64,000 bases of DNA, taken from assembly GCA_028751075.1 (NCBI GenBank), contig JAQZDA010000003.1, positions 1 through 64,000 on the forward strand, in the 5' to 3' direction. This document shows positions 42,869-52,055 of this stretch, piece by piece. Numbering within the stretch: position 1 is the stretch's first letter; the number at the start of each line of letters is the position of its first letter. The notes under the pieces are model-generated. The model was not told where the DNA came from. It saw nothing but the letters and a program-made list of their open reading frames with translations, and did not search any database. Made by a program: the position numbers and the translations under genes. The stretch is from Euryarchaeota archaeon Ods02. Its GTDB lineage: Archaea > Halobacteriota > Halobacteria > Halobacteriales > Halorutilaceae.

Positions 42869-43690
42869 TCAGTTGACGGTTTCGAGGGTTCTCTCTACTA
42901 CTTCCTCGAGGCCGGCTTCCGCGAGCTCGTCGTCCTCGAACTTCAGCCTCAACCTCGGGCGACCGATGTCTATGGGGACGTTCTCGGTGTCGATCAAACC
43001 CAGGTCCTCTAGCTCGGTCTTCTTGCGAGAGAACGTGGCTTTCGATGCGACTCCAGCGTCTTCACCCCACTTGGATATGTCGTAGAGGAGTATCTCGTTG
43101 CGTGCGGCGGCGACCAATGCGAGGGTTATCTCGTCGAGGCCGTCGCCGTCGCCTCTGGCTTCGTCGAGGATGTCGAGCATCCTGCAGAAGTCCTCCTGGG
43201 TCTGCACACCTATCTCCTCCCGGAGGGTTTCGCGGACGGTGGACATCGGCGGCGTCCGTATCTTGAAGTCGTCGCCTTCGCTCCAGATCTCTTCGAAGAA
43301 ATCCAGTGATGCGTTGAGGAGCTCTGCTTCGTCGCTCCAGAGCGCGCCGACGGTGTCTCCGAAGTCGACGTAGCTGACGACGGCGGAGTCCCCTACGAGG
43401 ACGACGCTGCGTTCGACCTCGTCCTCCGTAGAGAGTAGCTCTACCTTGCCCTGGCTGACGAGGTCGCTGACCGCGCTGGCGATGAGGAAGTCGTCCATCA
43501 CCTCTTTGATGGTGTCCACGTGCGCTATTATCCGGATTCTATCGAGCTCTTCGTTCTCTTCGTCGGCTATCCTTACGTATCTGCTGAGGACACGGGGAGG
43601 AACCTGCAGGACGCTGAGCTCTCCGTCACCCTTCTGGATGGTGCTACGTATTATCTCGTCGCCGTCTATACCGGTGAGGTTCGTACTCAT
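42869..43690 (-). CDS. tbsP: Transcriptional regulator TbsP
   Basis: 273 residues. The C-terminal half is strongly conserved in halobacteria: RTPPMSTVRETLREEIG, DEITLALVAAARNEILLYDI, WGEDAGVASKATFSRKKTEL and LIDTENVPIDIGRPRLRLKF, which forms a winged helix. The N-terminal sensor-like domain (SVLQVPPRVLSRYVRIADEE) is more variable. Halobacterial TbsP is a TrmB-like regulator tied to sugar/glycerol gene control (family knowledge). It converges on rtcB. Confidence 0.88.
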   Translation of the reverse strand: MSTNLTGIDGDEIIRSTIQKGDGELSVLQVPPRVLSRYVRIADEENEELDRIRIIAHVDTIKEVMDDFLIASAVSDLVSQGKVELLSTEDEVERSVVLVGDSAVVSYVDFGDTVGALWSDEAELLNASLDFFEEIWSEGDDFKIRTPPMSTVRETLREEIGVQTQEDFCRMLDILDEARGDGDGLDEITLALVAAARNEILLYDISKWGEDAGVASKATFSRKKTELEDLGLIDTENVPIDIGRPRLRLKFEDDELAEAGLEEVVERTLETVN

Positions 43691-43773
43691 GGGAGCCTAC
43701 TAACTATAAGCTCTACCGGGTATTAAATTCGACGGATTCTCCCAGAAAAAGTTTCACTTCATGGAATAAGTCA

Positions 43774-44733
43774 TCAAGCTTGAACAGCCAACCTAGTTAC
43801 CAAGCTCTCCAGATGGACGCGGTCGTTGGCACCGTCCTCCAAGGCGACGTCCACCTCCGCCAGAGTCTTCACTACCTTCGCAGCTTCCCTGTCCCCGAGG
43901 CTCTCCGTCTCCTCCAGAACTAGGTTCAGTATCTCGTTTCCTTCCACTCCCTCCTCGACGAGCAGTCTATCCAGTATCTCGACAGCGTCGTCGAACTCAC
44001 CGTCGCGCGCGAGCCGCAGCAGCTCCGCGACGGAGTCCTCCGCCACCTGCTCCACTACCTCGTGCGCTGCCTCGATATCCACGACTCCGCGGGACGCCGC
44101 CGCCTGCAGCGAAAGTACACCCTCCCTCAGGTCGCCGTCGGCGGCGTTAGCCAGGTACTCGAGGCCGGCGTCGTCGTATTCGACGTCTTCCTCCTCCGCG
44201 ATACCACGGAGCACCTCCACGTGTTCGTCGACGGACGGCCCCCTAACCTGAACGGGGTAGCACCGGCTCTCGATAGCGGGGATCAACGCCGAAAGAGAGT
44301 TCGTCGAGAGGACGAACCGCGCGTCAGCGGTCTCCATAACCCGACGTAACGCCTGCTGGAAGTCCCTCCGCATCGCGTGCGCGTCGTCGACAAGGATGGT
44401 CTTACGGCCTTCGCCGACGTACTGCGCAGCCACCTCTTTTAGAACGTGGTTGATGAGGTCGGCTTTAGAGGACTCACGCTTACGTTTCGAGGAAATGAAC
44501 CCCCGGAACCGTGGGTCGTCCGCTATCTCGGCCTTCGTCAGTCCGAAGAAGTCGGAGGCGTTAAGTACGAAGTCGGGTTCCAGCAGGTCTGCGGCGGCGG
44601 ACTTACCCGCGCCTTCTGGTCCATAGAACACGACGTCGAAGCCCTCGTCCACGAGACTCGACATCCGCCTCCGGAGGTCGTCCTGAGGCAGGTCGGAGGG
44701 ATCCGCAGGCGCGTGTTTCTCCGTCCACAACAT
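43774..44733 (-). CDS. Clamp-loader-like AAA+ ATPase (RFC small-subunit paralogue)
   Basis: 319 residues from the ATG at 44733. Starts MLWTEKHAPADPSDLPQDD; Walker A GPEGAGKSAAADLL; Walker B ILVDDAHAM, with DDAH instead of the usual DExx; the sensor/SRC motif is AIESRCYPVQVRGP. C-terminal collar domain from about 230. It is an RFC small-subunit paralogue of the halobacterial RfcB/RfcC kind and would help load PCNA. A Ser/Lys-rich insertion (ISSKRKRESSKADLINHVLK) follows Walker A. TATA-like box about 26 bp upstream. Confidence 0.85.
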   Translation of the reverse strand: MLWTEKHAPADPSDLPQDDLRRRMSSLVDEGFDVVFYGPEGAGKSAAADLLEPDFVLNASDFFGLTKAEIADDPRFRGFISSKRKRESSKADLINHVLKEVAAQYVGEGRKTILVDDAHAMRRDFQQALRRVMETADARFVLSTNSLSALIPAIESRCYPVQVRGPSVDEHVEVLRGIAEEEDVEYDDAGLEYLANAADGDLREGVLSLQAAASRGVVDIEAAHEVVEQVAEDSVAELLRLARDGEFDDAVEILDRLLVEEGVEGNEILNLVLEETESLGDREAAKVVKTLAEVDVALEDGANDRVHLESLVTRLAVQA

Positions 44734-44862
44734 ACCGTGTCTGACGCCGTCTAGGGAGAAAAGACTACCGAGACAGACTACCGGTCTGTCAGGCAGCATC
44801 TAAAACCCATTCCGGCAATCCAAACGGAAACCTCTAATGTGGTTAACCTCAAACTGAACGGC

Positions 44863-45252
44863 ATGGCAACAGTCGAGTACCTGAACTACGAAGTGGTCGA
44901 AGACAACGGCTGGGACATGGACGACGAAGACATATTCGAGAAGGCATCTGAAGCCGGTCTCGACGAAGAGGACTACGGCGAACTAGAGGTCTTCGAAGGC
45001 GAGTACATCCTCGAGGCGGCGGAACGCGAAGGCTTCGACTGGCCGTTCAGCTGCCGTGCCGGAGCCTGCGCGAACTGCGCCGGCATCATCTACGACGGCG
45101 AGGTGGAGATGGACATGCAGCAGATCCTCAGCGACGAAGAGATAGATGACAAGAACGTCCGACTCACCTGTATCGCCACCCCCGAACAGGAGCACGTGCA
45201 GATAGTCTACAACGCGAAACACCTCGACTACCTCCAGAACCGCGTCATATAG
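44863..45252 (+). CDS. Halobacterial 2Fe-2S ferredoxin
   Basis: 129 residues from the ATG at 44863, the length of Halobacterium-type ferredoxins. N-terminal hyperacidic extension ([30 protein letters not shown]), then the plant-type core with three cluster Cys in [13 protein letters not shown] and the fourth in VRLTCIATP. Cytoplasmic electron carrier for 2-oxoacid:ferredoxin oxidoreductases. A frame extending 24 bases upstream is disfavoured by length and promoter position. Confidence 0.95.
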   Translation: MATVEYLNYEVVEDNGWDMDDEDIFEKASEAGLDEEDYGELEVFEGEYILEAAEREGFDWPFSCRAGACANCAGIIYDGEVEMDMQQILSDEEIDDKNVRLTCIATPEQEHVQIVYNAKHLDYLQNRVI

Positions 45253-45345
45253 AGCCGAGGGAGACCGACCAGGCATCGAGCTTTTCTCTGAACCGTCCCC
45301 GTTCTAGGCCGTGGAACCACCTTAGCGCCGTTCCTGTCTGTGTCG

Positions 45346-46047
45346 CTACCGTTCGTCGTACAGGGTCGGTCCGACCGTAAGGAAGACTAGAAGGAAGAAC
45401 AGCAGTGCGTATGCGAACACCGAACCCAGTGCATCGGGGAAGACCGCAGCCAGAGCGACGAGCCCACCCATCACGATTGCGTGACCGCGTTCGAGCTCGG
45501 GATACTCTATCTCGACCAGCATAAGGTACGCGAGTAGTACCGATAGCATCACCAGCGCTACACCAGGGTCGAAGCCGACGGCGTCGTGTAGACCGGTAAG
45601 GTAGAACACCGATATCGAGACACCAGCCAACGTCGAAGGCACACCAGTGAAGCCACCGGATTCAGCGTCCTGTACGTTGTAGGCCGCAAGCCTCGTCAGG
45701 GCAGCGAGCATGAAGAAGATAGGTATCAAGCTCACCACCAGGGTTACGTCGTGTCCAGCGAGGACAAGGGTGGAGTCACGTGTCACGTAATGCGCGAGGA
45801 ACGCCGGCGCCAATCCGAACGAGACGGCGTCACCGAGGCTGTCGATATCGACGCCGATGGGGCCGCTCTCCGTGTACTCCGCCACCACGCCGTCGAGGCC
45901 GTCGGCGATGGCGGCGACGAGTATCAGGCTCGCCGCCATCGTGTGGTCGCCGTAAGCGACCGCGATGATCGAGATGAAGCCGATGCCGGCGTTCATCAAC
46001 GAGACGAAGTCCGGCGGTCGAAGTATCCTCAGCAACCCAGGTAACAT
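45346..46047 (-). CDS. pssA: CDP-archaeol serine (archaetidylserine) phosphatidyltransferase, PssA-like
   Basis: 233 residues, 7-8 membrane helices, CDP-alcohol phosphatidyltransferase family. The signature DG(x)2AR(x)8G(x)3D(x)3D is present as DGVVAEYTESGPIGVDIDSLGD: all Asp and Gly are in register, but the Arg is Glu. It makes archaetidylserine, precursor of archaetidylethanolamine and in haloarchaea linked to PGF-CTERM protein anchoring; such a substrate is encoded at 60594. TTTATATT about 25 bp upstream gives a strong promoter. Confidence 0.85.
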   Translation of the reverse strand: MLPGLLRILRPPDFVSLMNAGIGFISIIAVAYGDHTMAASLILVAAIADGLDGVVAEYTESGPIGVDIDSLGDAVSFGLAPAFLAHYVTRDSTLVLAGHDVTLVVSLIPIFFMLAALTRLAAYNVQDAESGGFTGVPSTLAGVSISVFYLTGLHDAVGFDPGVALVMLSVLLAYLMLVEIEYPELERGHAIVMGGLVALAAVFPDALGSVFAYALLFFLLVFLTVGPTLYDER

Positions 46048-46141
46048 GAGACTAGGGGGAATTGGATGGAATATAAACCCTGTCCTTTCGGGGGTTCAGG
46101 GGTTCGACAGATTTACCTTTCACCGTCGGGAAACGAAGAAC

Positions 46142-46225
46142 ATGGAAGGTCTGGAGTCCCGTGCATCCCCCGACAACTGCTACGGTGGCTCATCTCTCGT
46201 CCGTGAAAGAGGTGGAACCAGATAG
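46142..46225 (+). CDS. Upstream ORF (27 aa) abutting hemA
   Basis: MEGLESRASPDNCYGGSSLV plus RERGGTR, ATG at 46142, TAG at 46223-46225 immediately before the hemA ATG. A TATA-like GATTTACC (about 46109-46116) lies 26 bp upstream of this ATG, so transcripts should begin at the uORF, not at hemA. The GAGGTGG inside its last codons can serve as ribosome-binding site for hemA. Probable leader peptide or coupling ORF. Confidence 0.45.
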   Translation: MEGLESRASPDNCYGGSSLVRERGGTR

Positions 46226-47479
46226 ATGGAGGACATAAGAGGACTCCTGGTCACTCACAAACGCGCCGAGGTATGTGAGATCGAGGAGCTATGCAGGGAC
46301 TCGATGGAGGAAGTACGTGGGAAGCTACGGAGTCACGGAGCCGACGAAGCCTTCGTCATCCAGACCTGTAACCGCGCGGAGTTCTACGTATCCGGTGAAC
46401 CAGGGGAAGACGTCCTGGATGGGTTCGCGGAGGAGCACGGAGTCAGGGAAGGCGTCGCCCGCAGGGTAGAAGGCTCCACCGCCGTCCGCCATCTCATGCG
46501 GCTGGCGTCGGGGCTCGAAAGCATGGTGATCGGCGAGGACGAGATACTCGGGCAGCTACGTGAAGCCTACCACGACGCCTGCGACGTGGGAGACCTGGAC
46601 GACACACTGGACACCGCGGTGCTGAAGGCGATACACATCGGCGAGAAAGCGAGGGACGAGACGTCGGTGAACGAGGGTAACGCGTCGATGGGTAGCGCCG
46701 CTGTCGAGCTCGCCCGCCGGCACCTCGGCGGACTGGACGACCTCCAGGTGGTGGTAGTCGGAGCCGGCGAGATGGGTGAGCTCGTCGCGAGAGCTCTCGT
46801 GGAGCGCGACGCCAGCTACGAAGACATCCTCGTAGCGAACCGGACCTTCGACACCGCGGAGAGGCTCGCCCGAGAGGTAGGTGGGTCACCGGTGAAGTTC
46901 AACGAGCTATCGCGGCATCTCGAGGAAGCCGACGTCGTAGTATCCGCGACCGGTGCACCACATCTGGTGTTCGACGGCGGAGACATCGAAGGCAGCGACG
47001 TCCTCGTCATGGATCTCGCGAACCCCAGGGACGTCGACCCCGAAGCAGGGGAGGAACCCGGAGTCGACCTCGTCGACATAGACGACCTCTCAGAGGTCAG
47101 CGAAGGCTCCATCCAGCGGCGGCGGGAAGCCGCGGAGGAGGTGGAGGAGCTGATAGACGAGGAGATCACCCAGCTCGAGGAGCAGCTGAAGCAGGAGCGG
47201 GCGATGGAGATGCTGGCGGAGATATACAGTCGCGCCGAGGAGATACGTGTCAAGGAGACGCAGGAGGCACTGCGTAAGCTCGAGACCAACGGCGGACTCA
47301 GCCAGAAGGAACGTGAGATAGTCGACGACCTCACGCAGTCCATCGTCAACCAGTTGCTTTCGACGCCGACGGACGCACTGAAGAACGCCGCAGTCAGCGA
47401 GGACTACGAGACCCTTCGGTCGGCGAGCGAGATATTCAGGTTAGCGGAACAGGAAGCCGAAGGCTCCGCAGAACCCTGA
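46226..47479 (+). CDS. hemA: Glutamyl-tRNA reductase
   Basis: 417 residues: catalytic domain with nucleophile in VIQTCNRAEFYV, LMRLASGLESMVIGEDEILG and KAIHIGEKARDETSVNEG; NADPH domain VVVVGAGEMGELVARALVER; C-terminal dimerisation helices. It makes glutamate-1-semialdehyde, the first step of tetrapyrrole synthesis. Halobacterial hemA is often preceded by a siroheme-synthase-like gene; here only a 27-codon ORF precedes it. Confidence 0.95.
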   Translation: MEDIRGLLVTHKRAEVCEIEELCRDSMEEVRGKLRSHGADEAFVIQTCNRAEFYVSGEPGEDVLDGFAEEHGVREGVARRVEGSTAVRHLMRLASGLESMVIGEDEILGQLREAYHDACDVGDLDDTLDTAVLKAIHIGEKARDETSVNEGNASMGSAAVELARRHLGGLDDLQVVVVGAGEMGELVARALVERDASYEDILVANRTFDTAERLAREVGGSPVKFNELSRHLEEADVVVSATGAPHLVFDGGDIEGSDVLVMDLANPRDVDPEAGEEPGVDLVDIDDLSEVSEGSIQRRREAAEEVEELIDEEITQLEEQLKQERAMEMLAEIYSRAEEIRVKETQEALRKLETNGGLSQKEREIVDDLTQSIVNQLLSTPTDALKNAAVSEDYETLRSASEIFRLAEQEAEGSAEP

Positions 47480-47512
47480 CCACCTCGAAAAGACATCAAC
47501 TTGCTTTTTACT

Positions 47513-47692
47513 TCACTCTGCGTCGTCTAGCTGGCTCTCACCCAGGCCGGCGACTCGTGTGTCGTGGACCTCGATGGTGTAGCTTTCGTCGCCGAACATC
47601 GTCTCGCTCACCTCTACTATCTCTCCTTCCTCGCCGTCTTTGTCGTGGTACTCGTCCCGGAGTATGACCCTGTCGCCTTTCTCGTAAGCCAT
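47513..47692 (-). CDS. Small SH3-like (KOW/DUF1918-like) acidic protein
   Basis: 59 residues: MAYEKGDRVILRDEYHDKDG begins a small beta-barrel pattern (GDRVILR...GEEGEIVEV...YTIEV). Seen as a single small domain in haloarchaea; function unknown, nucleic-acid or protein binding possible. Start ATG 47692 with GTTATATG about 27 bp upstream on the minus strand. Converges on hemA. Confidence 0.7.
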   Translation of the reverse strand: MAYEKGDRVILRDEYHDKDGEEGEIVEVSETMFGDESYTIEVHDTRVAGLGESQLDDAE

Positions 47693-47772
47693 GTAACTCC
47701 GTCGAATGGCCGAATGCATATAACTCACGTTTCTATCCTGAGCGGCGATTCCTTGAAGGAGCCATAGGATGC

Positions 47773-48288
47773 TTAGTCTTCCACTCTCGCCGCCCACCGG
47801 AAGTTCAACACCAAACCCCAGAGAAGCATAGGGAGACCTACGACGGACATCACGATGGTCCGTGTTCTGATGGAGTCAGCGTCCACGTCTACGAGATAGG
47901 AGGTTTCGGGGTCGTCGGGGTCGACGAACCCTACAGCTACTTCACCTGGATGGAACCGTTCTATCTCTGCTTCCGCCGCGGACCGCGTGCTATGTCTCCT
48001 GGTTATACCGGCGGGATACACGGTGTCGTCCACGTAGCTCTCTCCGTCTACCTCGTACTGGTACTCGACCTGTGGAACGTATCTGTACCGGCTTCCGCTG
48101 TCGCTGCCGGATCTTCTTACACGGTCAACCTCTTTGTCAAGGACGACGACGTCGACGGGTTCCGCGGCCTCCACCGCCTCGGTCTGCGCGACGTGAGAGT
48201 AGGAGCCGAAGGTGACGAAGCCGAAGCCGAAAGCCAGCGGCACCACCAGAACCATCGCCTTAGCCAGATCCATGTCCATCACCTGCAT
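47773..48288 (-). CDS. DUF3592 membrane protein
   Basis: About 171 residues with an N-terminal membrane helix (AMVLVVPLAFGFGFVTFGSY), an external beta-rich domain with YVPQVEYQYEVDGESYVDDT and FHPGEVAVGFVDPDDPETSY, and a C-terminal helix (TIVMSVVGLPMLLWGLVLNF). The PxVxYxYxVxGxxY and P.DP..S motifs are those of DUF3592. Three closely spaced Met codons (48288, 48279, 48273) make the exact start uncertain. Confidence 0.82.
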   Translation of the reverse strand: MQVMDMDLAKAMVLVVPLAFGFGFVTFGSYSHVAQTEAVEAAEPVDVVVLDKEVDRVRRSGSDSGSRYRYVPQVEYQYEVDGESYVDDTVYPAGITRRHSTRSAAEAEIERFHPGEVAVGFVDPDDPETSYLVDVDADSIRTRTIVMSVVGLPMLLWGLVLNFRWAARVED

Positions 48289-48347
48289 CCCCCGTTGTTT
48301 ATCGTTTTCCCGAAAGATTAACACCGGTTCCTGAATACCAACTCGGC

Positions 48348-49336
48348 GTGGAATCCCGAAAGTCGACGCAGGGCGTTTACTACGACTCACCTGTCAAAGC
48401 AGTTCTGCCGACGGCGTTCGCGAGAGCCGTCGTACTAGGTGGTACACTCGCTGTACTATCCTCGTCTACCTCTTCATCTTCCCCGAGCAGATAACTGCGT
48501 TCTACAGGAACCTGGGTTTCACCGCGGTCTCCACACCTCACGCTCTCGCGGCGTCAGTGTTCGCCGTCACCGTAGTCACCGTGCTCGTTCTCTCGACTCT
48601 GGGTTACCGGAACCGTGGATACGAGGTGACGGAAGACGCCGTAGTCGAACGACGAGGCCTCCTCGGCAACAGTCGAACGCTGCCACACGACGAAGTAGAA
48701 GACGTACATCTCACGCAGACGAGATACCAGGGAGCTGCAGGCGTCGGAACCATACGCGTCAACGAAGACGTAGACAAGGAGGAAGGAGTCACCGAGGACA
48801 TGCGCCTCAGGTACGTCGAGAACCCCAGGGAGGTGTACGAGGAGCTTATCGAGAGATCCGGTGGCCTGACGTCCGGAGCACCTAGGTCTGTGGCTGAACC
48901 GATGCCCGGGGCCGCCCTCCAGGGCCTGAAGCTGTTCTTCGCGTTAGCAGCCGTCTTCCTCGTGCTTCCCGCCGCGTTAGCTGCAGTGCTCGCCACCATA
49001 CTGCTCGAGCTCTCGCTACCCGGAGCAGTACTGGTGTTCGCAGTCGCCTTGATCGGTCCGCCTCTCCTCTGGACAGCTTACGTCTACATGAAGTACGACG
49101 GAACAAGCTACGAGATCTACCACGGCCACGTCGAGAAGAACACCGGGAGCGGTCACTCCGCAGTAGCCTTCGACGACGTAGAAGACGTGAAACACGACGG
49201 ACATGATGGCTTCGGCCACGTGGGACTCTTCGACGACGAAGGAGACGTCCTTCTCTCGATGAAGTACCTATCTAACTCTGAACACGTCTACGACCTCGTG
49301 TCTCAGTCCGTCGAAGACGAAGAAAGTTTCACATAG
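48348..49336 (+). CDS. bPH2 (DUF304) membrane protein interrupted by a -1 frameshift
   Basis: From the GTG at 48348, 26 bp below a TATA-like GATTAAC, the frame gives [20 protein letters not shown] and ends the first helix with [12 protein letters not shown]; from 48455 the -1 frame continues [19 protein letters not shown] and runs to the stop at 49336. The joined protein has the DUF304 layout: two N-terminal helices, PH domain ([35 protein letters not shown]), two helices, second PH-like domain. The remaining frame alone starts at a GTG at 48557 and would lose one membrane helix. Frameshift, sequencing indel or recoding cannot be told apart here. The end overlaps purL by 8 bp. Confidence 0.65.
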
Positions 49337-51350
49337 CGTCTTCTAACGCGGCACGTGCTTCCTCTATCTCCTCCTGCGAAAGCTCCAGGGTGTCCGCGTC
49401 GACGTGGATCTCTAGATCTCTCTCCGTGACCTCTCCGACGACCGTGGATTCGTAGCCTCCGTCGAACTCGTCTGGGTCACCGGCGACGACTACCCGGCCA
49501 GGAGAGGAGTCGTAGAGCTCGTCTCCATCGACGGTGGCTCTTACGCCGCGTTCCCCACACATCTCAGCTAAAGCGACAGCTAAGCCGCCGGTGGAGACGT
49601 CGTGACTGGCTTCCGCGTGGGATGCGACGTCCTCCGCCACCTCTTCCAACACCGAGGGGTCGTCGGAAGCGTCTAACAACACCAGGGGTGTGCCGACGTC
49701 GCAGGAGACCTCCATCCGTGGTGCGTCCGCATCGGGTGCTACGCCGACGGCTGCGACGGTGGGCGTGGGGTTCACGGCGCTGCCGAACTCCTCGCTCTCG
49801 TTGTACAGGGAGACGTTCCCACCTACGACGGGGACGCCGACGTCGCCTGCGGCGTCAGCCATCCCCTCGACTGCGTCGCGGAACTCCCCGTATATATCCG
49901 GGCGTTCGGGGTTGCCGAAGTTCAGGCAGTTCACGAACGCCGTCGCCCGCGCGCCCTTAGCCGCGAGGTTCGAGACGTTCTCCACCACGGTCTCGTATCC
50001 ACCTCGGTAGGGATGCGCTTCGACTCGTCTGCTGTCGCAGCCCGCCGACAGCGCGACTCCGACGCCGTCGACGGCGAGGACTGCGCTGTCGTCGCCGGGC
50101 TTCACCGCGGTCCGCGTCTGGACCTCGTGGTCGTACTGCCGGTACACCCATTCCTTCGAAGCGTCGTTCGGATCCGACAGCGCCTCCAGCAAGCCTTCTC
50201 GGGAGACGTCGTATGGTGAGGGATGGGTCTTCTCCTGGGGTTCCTCCCTGTCGAGGTCGTGGACGGGTGCGCCGTCAGCAAGGAACTCCGCCGGAAGATC
50301 CACCACGGTCTCGCCGTCGTACGAAGCCTTGTATCGACCGCTGTCGGTGACCTCGCCGACCCTGCTGAACCCGAGGTCATACTTCTCCGTTATCTCCCGT
50401 ACAGCGTCTACTTCGTCGGGTCTGACCTCGTACAGCATCCGTTCCTGGCTCTCGCTCAAGAGTATCTCCCACGGCTGCATGTCTTCCTCCCGGAGGTGGA
50501 CGTCGTCGAGTCGGACATGTGCTCCATAGCCGCTCTTCGCCGCCATCTCGCTAGACGCCCCCGACAGTCCGGCGGCGCCGAGGTCTCGGGCCGCCTCTAC
50601 GTGTTCGCGTATCTCGCGTGTTGCGTCTATCAAGAGCTTCTCGGTGTAGGGGTCGCCGACCTGCACCGCCGGCCGGTCCTCGCTTTCGGCTTCTTCACCG
50701 AGGTCTTCGCTGGCGAACGACGCTCCACCCATGCCGTCGCGGCCTGTGGACGCTCCGACTAACACGAGCTCGTTACCTGGTTCCTTGAGGTCGGCGGTAA
50801 GGAGGCTGTCTCGGTCGACCAAGCCGACGCACATGACGTTGACGAGGGGGTTGCCGTCGTAGCTCTCGTCGAAGTACGTCTGACCGCCGACGGTGGGGAC
50901 GCCGATGCTGTTGCCGTAGTCGCTGATTCCGTCGACGACGCCTTCGAAGAGATAACGGGCTTTCTCACGTTCGAAGTCTCCGAAGTAGATGCAGTCCTGC
51001 AACGCGATGGGGTCGGCACCCATCGAGAGTATGTCGCGGACGATGCCGCCGACTCCCGTCGCCGCTCCGTCGTATGGGTCGACGTAGCTCGGGTGGTTGT
51101 GGCTCTCGATGCCGAGCGCGAGCAAGGTGTCGCCGTCGCCGGTGGGGTCGAGCTCTATGACGGCGGCGTCGTCGCCCGGTGGTACGACGACGTGTTCGCC
51201 TTCAGTGGGGAGGTCGGCGAGCGCGGGTCGGCTGCTGCGGTAGGCGCAGTGTTCGCTCCAGAGGTTGACGAAGAGGGCTTCCTCGGCGGCGTTCGGCGGT
51301 CTACCGAGCTCCTCCTCCACGAGGGCGTAGTCGTCGGGAGATAGCTCCAT
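49329..51350 (-). CDS. purL: Phosphoribosylformylglycinamidine synthase subunit PurL
   Basis: 673 residues, the small (archaeal/Gram-positive) PurL. Signatures: [70 protein letters not shown] and [13 protein letters not shown]. It forms FGAM in purine synthesis with PurS and PurQ, neither of which is adjacent. Start ATG 51350; the frame remains open upstream but the added sequence is Arg/Thr-rich and unlike the family. Confidence 0.95.
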   Translation of the reverse strand: MELSPDDYALVEEELGRPPNAAEEALFVNLWSEHCAYRSSRPALADLPTEGEHVVVPPGDDAAVIELDPTGDGDTLLALGIESHNHPSYVDPYDGAATGVGGIVRDILSMGADPIALQDCIYFGDFEREKARYLFEGVVDGISDYGNSIGVPTVGGQTYFDESYDGNPLVNVMCVGLVDRDSLLTADLKEPGNELVLVGASTGRDGMGGASFASEDLGEEAESEDRPAVQVGDPYTEKLLIDATREIREHVEAARDLGAAGLSGASSEMAAKSGYGAHVRLDDVHLREEDMQPWEILLSESQERMLYEVRPDEVDAVREITEKYDLGFSRVGEVTDSGRYKASYDGETVVDLPAEFLADGAPVHDLDREEPQEKTHPSPYDVSREGLLEALSDPNDASKEWVYRQYDHEVQTRTAVKPGDDSAVLAVDGVGVALSAGCDSRRVEAHPYRGGYETVVENVSNLAAKGARATAFVNCLNFGNPERPDIYGEFRDAVEGMADAAGDVGVPVVGGNVSLYNESEEFGSAVNPTPTVAAVGVAPDADAPRMEVSCDVGTPLVLLDASDDPSVLEEVAEDVASHAEASHDVSTGGLAVALAEMCGERGVRATVDGDELYDSSPGRVVVAGDPDEFDGGYESTVVGEVTERDLEIHVDADTLELSQEEIEEARAALEDAM

Positions 51351-51453
51351 ACGCAGGGTTGGCGGGGCCCTCCTATTGGTTTTCTGAATCACGGTCGCCG
51401 TTTGAGTGTTGACGGAGGCTGTGGTGTCTTCGGGGAAGCCGTGAAAGAGGGTC

Positions 51454-51651
51454 TCAGCTGGTCTCTTCCTCGTGTTCGACGTCCAGTAGCTCGTGTTCTC
51501 CTTCTTCGTCGTCTTCGAGCAGCTCCTCGGGTTCGTCGTCGACGTCCTCGTCGCCGCGCTGCCGGCCGACGTCCTTCTTCGCGTCGTGCATCGTGTCGTC
51601 CTCCAGCCTCCGGCGGTCCTTGTCACGTTTCTTACGCTCTTTCTTACCCAT
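51454..51651 (-). CDS. Small highly charged protein, hypothetical
   Basis: 65 residues: basic first half ([20 protein letters not shown]) and acidic second half ([17 protein letters not shown]). Likely disordered. Bipolar charged proteins of this size occur in haloarchaea; no function assigned. It lies 103 bp upstream of purL on the same strand. Confidence 0.55.
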   Translation of the reverse strand: MGKKERKKRDKDRRRLEDDTMHDAKKDVGRQRGDEDVDDEPEELLEDDEEGEHELLDVEHEEETS

Positions 51652-51778
51652 GATGAATCTCTACGGAGGCGAGACGGGTAACACTGTCGCCGCCACCCAC
51701 CCTGTGATGACTTGACTCCAGTCCGTCGGCGGGTTTGGTAAGACTTATGCACGGCCTCGCCATACCACGATACGCGTA

Positions 51779-51851
51779 GCCCGGATGGTGTAGGGGCCCA
51801 TCATACAACCCTGTCACGGTTGTGACGCGGGTTCAAATCCCGCTCCGGGCG
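51779..51851 (+). tRNA. tRNA-Asp (GTC)
   Basis: 73 nt: acceptor GCCCGGA/TCCGGGC, D-arm GGTGTAGGGGCCCATCA, anticodon stem CAACC/GGTTG with loop CTGTCAC (anticodon GUC), T-arm GCGGGTTCAAATCCCGC, discriminator G. TATA-like ACTTATG about 32 bp upstream. No intron. Confidence 0.96.
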
Positions 51852-51959
51852 AACGGAACGAGCTTTTTGCGAGTGGAGTGAGCACGGAAGGGATTTGAAC
51901 GATGGAACGAAGCGAGCTTAGCGAGCGGAGTGACTGGTGTTCAAATCCCGCTCCTAACG
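51852..51959 (+). repeat. tRNA-trailing element behind tRNA-Asp
   Basis: Immediately after the tRNA: GGAACGAGC and GCGAGTGGAGTGAGC, then the inverted T-arm GATTTGAAC (51892-51900), a core with GGAACGAAGCGAGC and GCGAGCGGAGTGAC, and a direct T-arm copy (51939-51954, GTTCAAATCCCGCTCC) identical to 16 nt of the tRNA and placed 108 bp after it. The element matches that behind tRNA-Ser in order, length and core sequence. Confidence 0.8.
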
Positions 51960-52055
51960 TTCGTAAATCGGAGATCTACGGGCAGGTCAGAACGCAGCGC
52001 GTTCAGACGACGAACCGAGGGAGTTCTACTGGATCCAGATGCATTCAAAAGCTGT

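Noticed and set aside
43774-44799. Longer start for the RFC-like ATPase (44799)
   Set aside because: The added 22 residues include hydrophobic and Arg/Ser sequence not seen in the family, and the TATA-like box fits the ATG at 44733.
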